Below, piece after piece: positions 60,371-64,000 of a DNA stretch of 64,000 bases. The notes beneath the pieces were generated by a model. The model did not search any database, had not been told where the DNA came from, and saw only the letters and a program-made list of their open reading frames with translations. Positions within the stretch are counted from its first letter, which is position 1, and each line of letters opens with the position of its first letter. Source of the stretch: Verrucomicrobiota bacterium (GTDB lineage Bacteria > Verrucomicrobiota > Verrucomicrobiia > Limisphaerales > UBA1319); NCBI GenBank assembly GCA_022709905.1, contig JAKLHY010000014.1, positions 1-64,000 of the forward strand, given 5' to 3'. Position numbers and translations under genes: made by a program.

Positions 60371-63175
60371 AGGATCCTCCAGAACAAAGGTCGTGATCCG
60401 GGCCCGCGGGTTGGGGTCGCCGCTCTTCTCACACGCAAATTCGGCTGAATTGGCGCCTCTCCGTAATTTGGGCCAATCCCCTTGCAACGTCACTTTCCCT
60501 AAAGATTCTCCCCGGGCGTTGTAGGCCAGACAATCCTCGGGGCCGTTGCCCTCAATCCAGCTTCCCGGTGGGAGCTCGATTTGGAATTCCAGGGGCTGAC
60601 CGTTGAGAACGAGGCGAGGATTCTTCACAGGGGTTGATCGAAGAGGAACCGCGACAACCGGTCCCAGCCGGACCCGGGTTTCCCGATGCGCGGGCAGGTT
60701 CTGGAGCCAGATGCCAACCGATTCGATTGCGCCAAAGTTGACCGTCTCCCGATAGACGTGATAGGGGTGCTTCCCATCGTTCCAGACGTAATCGCTCCAG
60801 CGCGATGATTCTGTTTCCACGAGGGTGTATCTCCGGCGCCCGGTAAAATTGAGAGGAACGTAACGATCGGCGATTGCGCCATAGCTCACATGGTGCGGGC
60901 TCTCGAGTCGAATGGCCAGCACCGCGCCCGAGCCATCGCCCTCGATATCCAATCCGAGCGCTTTGCCCTCCTGGGTGTCCAGCGTTGGCTCGAAGCGTTT
61001 CTGAAGTCTGGCCCAGGCCGCATGGCGCGGCACCTGGCCAGTGTTCGTCGCACATATGATCCCCAATGATTCGTCTGCATGGGCAAGGGACTCCGAGCGG
61101 AAGCTGACACCGTTCGCACTGCTCCGTTTCCAGAGTGGTTCCGGGTCCCGGGCGAGGTCCGCAAGCGCCACGGTATTGCTTTCATGATGGGCAACAGTGG
61201 AGATCAATGCCTCCAATCGAAATCTCAAAGGTTGCTCCCGGAAACCGTTGGTCAGGATCCACGCCTGCGACCAGGATTCGTCCATTGCGACGGTTTGAGA
61301 ATGAGTTCTCACGGGAGAAAAGCGGGGTTTGCCATCGGCATCTTTTCGGAGACAGAACTCGAGTTGCGGATCCCGCAATCTGGCTTTCGTGGTTTCGTCA
61401 AAGACCTTGGCATGCCGGAGTTCCTCGCAAGTCCGCAAAATCTCCGCCGCCCGGCCGTATAACGGTGTTTTTCGGAGGGCTTGCTGGTCCACGCCAGCCG
61501 TCAAGGAAATGCCCGCATCCCAGCCGATGAGCCTGGCGCCGAGATGCTCGATGACATCCGGGTAGGACGGTTCGACCTGGGGCGGATTGAATGATTGGAA
61601 TCCCCACCAGCCGAGATGCAACGGCAACATCAGTCCTCCGTTCACCCCAGCGGCGTGCAAGTCAATGAAACGCTTGTGGCCGCGTTGCGGGTAATCCCAT
61701 GCCTGCCAACGGGTGCGGTATTGCCAGAAGTGATGCCACATGGCGCTCATCTCCATGCCCACCGGTTTCGTGAGCCGCTTCTGGATTTCCACGGCGAACC
61801 GGTTGCCCCAATACCAGACCTCCTCCCCGCCACGGAGAATCGAGCTGCCGTCAATCGCATCCAGATAGATCCCGTCGAAGCCGCAACGATTGACCACATC
61901 AGCATGGTTGGCGGCGATCTCCTCGAAGAGGGACGACTCGGGATTGGGCACAAACAAGCCGAAGCACTCTTTCAGATGGCGGGCCGTTGTCCCCTGGTCG
62001 TGGGCGGCGGACTTCGTGCCATGAACACCCCGTTTCACCCCGGTGAACTTCCACGGCGGCTGTTGGGTAAATCCGCCAAAGGTCACCAACTCGTCGTCAA
62101 GATGCAGCACGACGCTGTTGTGCTCGAAAAAACCGGTCACGGTACTCATGTTGGCGGTGGACTCGTTGACAAAAATCTCGGTCGCCTCGGCGCTGATCGG
62201 TTCAGCGACCGTGAACACTCGAAAGGCATCCAACCGTGGATCGGGCACGGGCGTCACATACTTCGATCCTTTGTCGATGAAGAACGCGTAAGTGTGGAAA
62301 ATCGATCCAATCCCCGCGTCGTGCAGCCGAGCAACGATCCGTTTGAAGGCATCCCAGCCGTCAGGCCATTTTTGCCGGTTCAATTCAAAGTCTCCAAACC
62401 GGAAAAAGGCGCCGCCGCCGTGGTTGTCGATCTGTGTGAATCCGACACGCCGGGTTGTCTCAATCCACTCGGCCATGTTGGACTCGGTCAACGATCCGAA
62501 ATTGAACAGATAAGAACCATGATTGAACGGAATCTCGTGCGCCCACGGGCCGGCGACACGGCAGATGGGCAGTTCGCTCGAAGCCGTCAGCGTCTCTTGC
62601 AGGGCCGGGAGCATCTGATCCATGGGAACTGCGACAAGGGCCGCTTTCGCGCCTGCCAAGCCGAACTTCCTCTCGGCGGAGGCCCGCAGGTCGCGCTGCA
62701 ACGCGGGAAGGGCGTCCACGCGCGTGATCAAATTGAGCGACAGCGCGCAGGCGCCAAAAGATTCCTGGGGTTTGGCCGCAAGAACCAACGGCACATCCAG
62801 GAAACGGATCGATTCCACGTCGCCCTGCACCGACTCGACCTTCAAGACTATAAACTTGGCGTGAAACTCCACCTTGATTCGCGCCTCGACCCCTGCCCCG
62901 CCGAAAACCAGCCGCAGGATATCGCCCGCCAGTTCGGCTTCTGTCGCAACGTACTCTTTGCCGTCCCGATAAAGGCTGGCACAAGAAGACGGCTCGTTGG
63001 TCCGCAAGAGATTGCGGCCGGTCGCGCGATCAATGAACTCGAGGTTTTTCGCCTTTTCTGAAATCACGTAGCGAAAAGAGGGAGTCTCCAAGGTCACCGC
63101 GCGAACGGATGCGGTCGGACCGAGCCCCGCCATCAGTATCACGATCAAGATATTCAGCAGAAATTGGGTTTTCAT
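60365..63175 (-). CDS. large secreted glycoside-hydrolase-like protein
   Basis: 936 residues with a signal peptide (LLNILIVILMAGLGPTASVRA). An N-terminal beta-sandwich (residues ~30-200) precedes a barrel-like region at ~220-560: GFTQIDNHGGGAFFRFGDFE, GIGSIFHTYAFFIDKGSKY and RCGFDGIYLDAIDGSS, where Asp439 sits at the end of a strand as in retaining clan-D-type glycosidases. C-terminal beta domains follow. The assignment to a particular family is not possible by eye; it may act on a decorated polysaccharide. It is far from the 1-18 kb locus and has no obvious partner. Confidence 0.65.
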   Translation of the reverse strand: MKTQFLLNILIVILMAGLGPTASVRAVTLETPSFRYVISEKAKNLEFIDRATGRNLLRTNEPSSCASLYRDGKEYVATEAELAGDILRLVFGGAGVEARIKVEFHAKFIVLKVESVQGDVESIRFLDVPLVLAAKPQESFGACALSLNLITRVDALPALQRDLRASAERKFGLAGAKAALVAVPMDQMLPALQETLTASSELPICRVAGPWAHEIPFNHGSYLFNFGSLTESNMAEWIETTRRVGFTQIDNHGGGAFFRFGDFELNRQKWPDGWDAFKRIVARLHDAGIGSIFHTYAFFIDKGSKYVTPVPDPRLDAFRVFTVAEPISAEATEIFVNESTANMSTVTGFFEHNSVVLHLDDELVTFGGFTQQPPWKFTGVKRGVHGTKSAAHDQGTTARHLKECFGLFVPNPESSLFEEIAANHADVVNRCGFDGIYLDAIDGSSILRGGEEVWYWGNRFAVEIQKRLTKPVGMEMSAMWHHFWQYRTRWQAWDYPQRGHKRFIDLHAAGVNGGLMLPLHLGWWGFQSFNPPQVEPSYPDVIEHLGARLIGWDAGISLTAGVDQQALRKTPLYGRAAEILRTCEELRHAKVFDETTKARLRDPQLEFCLRKDADGKPRFSPVRTHSQTVAMDESWSQAWILTNGFREQPLRFRLEALISTVAHHESNTVALADLARDPEPLWKRSSANGVSFRSESLAHADESLGIICATNTGQVPRHAAWARLQKRFEPTLDTQEGKALGLDIEGDGSGAVLAIRLESPHHVSYGAIADRYVPLNFTGRRRYTLVETESSRWSDYVWNDGKHPYHVYRETVNFGAIESVGIWLQNLPAHRETRVRLGPVVAVPLRSTPVKNPRLVLNGQPLEFQIELPPGSWIEGNGPEDCLAYNARGESLGKVTLQGDWPKLRRGANSAEFACEKSGDPNPRARITTFVLEDPF

Positions 63176-63403
63176 GCGTCAGGTTCCGATTTCAATCATC
63201 AAACCTCTCTGGGCCAAAACGAATGGATATCGGATTTGAGTTTACCCGCCTTGTCCCGTCCAAGTCCATCGGGATTCCGGTCAGGATATTGGGCCTCCGG
63301 AGCTTCATCAGGGCAGGTGCCAGCAAACAGGCGAACAGGAGGAAGGAGTGTCTCTTTGAGGCTTGCCATGGCGCGGGGCCCTGGCACAGGATCACACGCA
63401 TCC

Positions 63404-63898
63404 GTGAATACCCGAACGAAGATCATTGATCTGTCCGAACTGCCCGCGCGGCGCCAAGCATGGCGATCCAACGGGATGCAGGTAGTCGCCACCAACGGGT
63501 GTTTCGATTTATTGCATGCCGGCCATGTCTCTTACCTGGAGGCCGCGCGGTCCCAGGGCGATCTCCTGCTGATCGGTCTGAACAGCGACGCCTCAGTCCG
63601 ATCCTTGAAAGGACCGGCCCGGCCGCTGAATCCCGAGGAGGATCGGGCCCGAGTGATCGCCGCCCTGGCTTGTGTGGATGCGGTCTGCATCTTCAACGAA
63701 ACGCGGGCTGTCCATTTCCTGGAACTCGCCCAGCCGGATGTCTATGTGAAGGGGGGCGATTACACGCTCGAGACACTGAATCCGGACGAGCGCAGGATCG
63801 TGGAATCGGCTGGCGGCCGGATCGTGATTCTCCCGATGGTTGCGGGCAGATCTACGACCGCCTTGCTCCAAAAAATGATGTCATCGTCGCCGGAGTGA
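63404..63898 (+). CDS. RfaE2/HldE-C-like nucleotidyltransferase (heptose-1-phosphate adenylyltransferase)
   Basis: 164 residues from a GTG at 63404; an ATG at 63368 is the alternative. VVATNGCFDLLHAGHVSYLEAARSQGDLLLIGLNSDASVR is the cytidylyltransferase-like fold with the HxGH motif (HAGH), and VYVKGGDY and GGRIVILPMVAGRSTTALL match the RfaE bifunctional protein's second domain. It would activate D-glycero-beta-D-manno-heptose-1-phosphate with ATP for LPS core synthesis. The kinase half (RfaE1) is not in the window. The stop is followed within 10 bases by a convergent gene end. Confidence 0.85.
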   Translation: MNTRTKIIDLSELPARRQAWRSNGMQVVATNGCFDLLHAGHVSYLEAARSQGDLLLIGLNSDASVRSLKGPARPLNPEEDRARVIAALACVDAVCIFNETRAVHFLELAQPDVYVKGGDYTLETLNPDERRIVESAGGRIVILPMVAGRSTTALLQKMMSSSPE

Positions 63899-63904
63899 CG
63901 GCGT

Positions 63905-64000
63905 TTACTTCGTTCCCATCCCGACGTTCTGAATGGTTTGGAAGAGTTTGCCTTCGGTCTTGATGCTGGGAGCGATGATGATTTCCGTTTCCTGGAACTC
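63905..64000 (-). CDS. end of an unidentified gene (cut by window end)
   Basis: A minus-strand frame open from the window edge encodes 31 residues, EFQETEIIIAPSIKTEGKLF then QTIQNVGMGTK, and ends in TAA at 63905. The codon usage is gene-like and the position, convergent with the RfaE2 gene, fits a real gene end. I cannot identify the family. Confidence 0.6.
   Translation of the reverse strand, partial: EFQETEIIIAPSIKTEGKLFQTIQNVGMGTK

Noticed and set aside
61595..63061. 488-codon plus-strand frame opposite the glycosidase-like gene
   Set aside because: No signal, helix or motif pattern; the minus strand has a signal peptide and barrel-like motifs.

Overview
The window looks like a chromosomal stretch from a Verrucomicrobiota-type bacterium. 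This is inferred from gene content, not from a marker-gene match. Pointers are large secreted prepilin-like proteins with a [12 protein letters not shown] start, a DUF1080 protein, delta-60 repeats, a MoxR/DUF58/VWA/ABC operon, sulfatase and glycoside-hydrolase genes, and a short C-terminal module ending in FYRIR or FYRLR. Base composition is fairly GC-rich. No rRNA, tRNA, CRISPR array or complete insertion sequence was found.

Bases 1-18.7 kb are a plus-strand carbohydrate locus. It starts with the tail of a cyclase-family hydrolase, translationally coupled to an MFS transporter and followed by a Gfo/Idh/MocA dehydrogenase. Next come a four-helix-bundle/VOC fusion, a transaldolase-like protein, two DUF5060 proteins, two tandem alpha-glucuronidase-like hydrolases, a sulfatase and a Tat-type FAD oxidoreductase. 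The locus is partly decayed. One DUF5060 gene appears to have lost its middle and to be joined to a DUF4874/DUF4832 protein that has also lost its middle. A 41-codon sulfatase keeps only its first and last motifs. A truncated secreted-protein start and a second sulfatase tail are also present.

Bases 18.7-36.0 kb are a minus-strand run that reads as one operon with many overlapping stop/start codons: three CNNM/CBS membrane proteins, a coiled-coil membrane protein, a MoxR ATPase, a large membrane protein, an ABC ATPase and permease, a DUF58 protein and two VWA-type membrane proteins. Bases 36.1-50.3 kb hold a CBS-pair protein, an unusual regulator joining an RNA polymerase alpha-CTD to a sigma region 4, gatB, mpl, a phosphoesterase, a DUF6580 protein, a delta-60 repeat protein, an MFS protein, a frameshifted SMP-30 gene and a prepilin-like protein.

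Bases 50.6-55.7 kb encode a compact redox cluster: a Tat NHL-type protein, a 76-residue Cys-rich Tat protein, a multi-[4Fe-4S] ferredoxin, a NapH/NosR-like membrane ferredoxin and a PQQ-type beta-propeller. The rest holds a GapN-like aldehyde dehydrogenase, a second prepilin-like protein, a large glycosidase-like protein, an RfaE2-type nucleotidyltransferase and the end of an unidentified gene.

The most notable unexplained structure is a pair of ~272-bp elements at 42.6 and 55.8 kb. Each has 31-bp terminal inverted repeats, a 3-bp target duplication and internal stems that differ in sequence but pair in both copies. Each sits exactly between two convergent genes. The alpha-CTD/sigma-4 fusion, the redox cluster and the four-helix-bundle insertion are the next best candidates for new biology.
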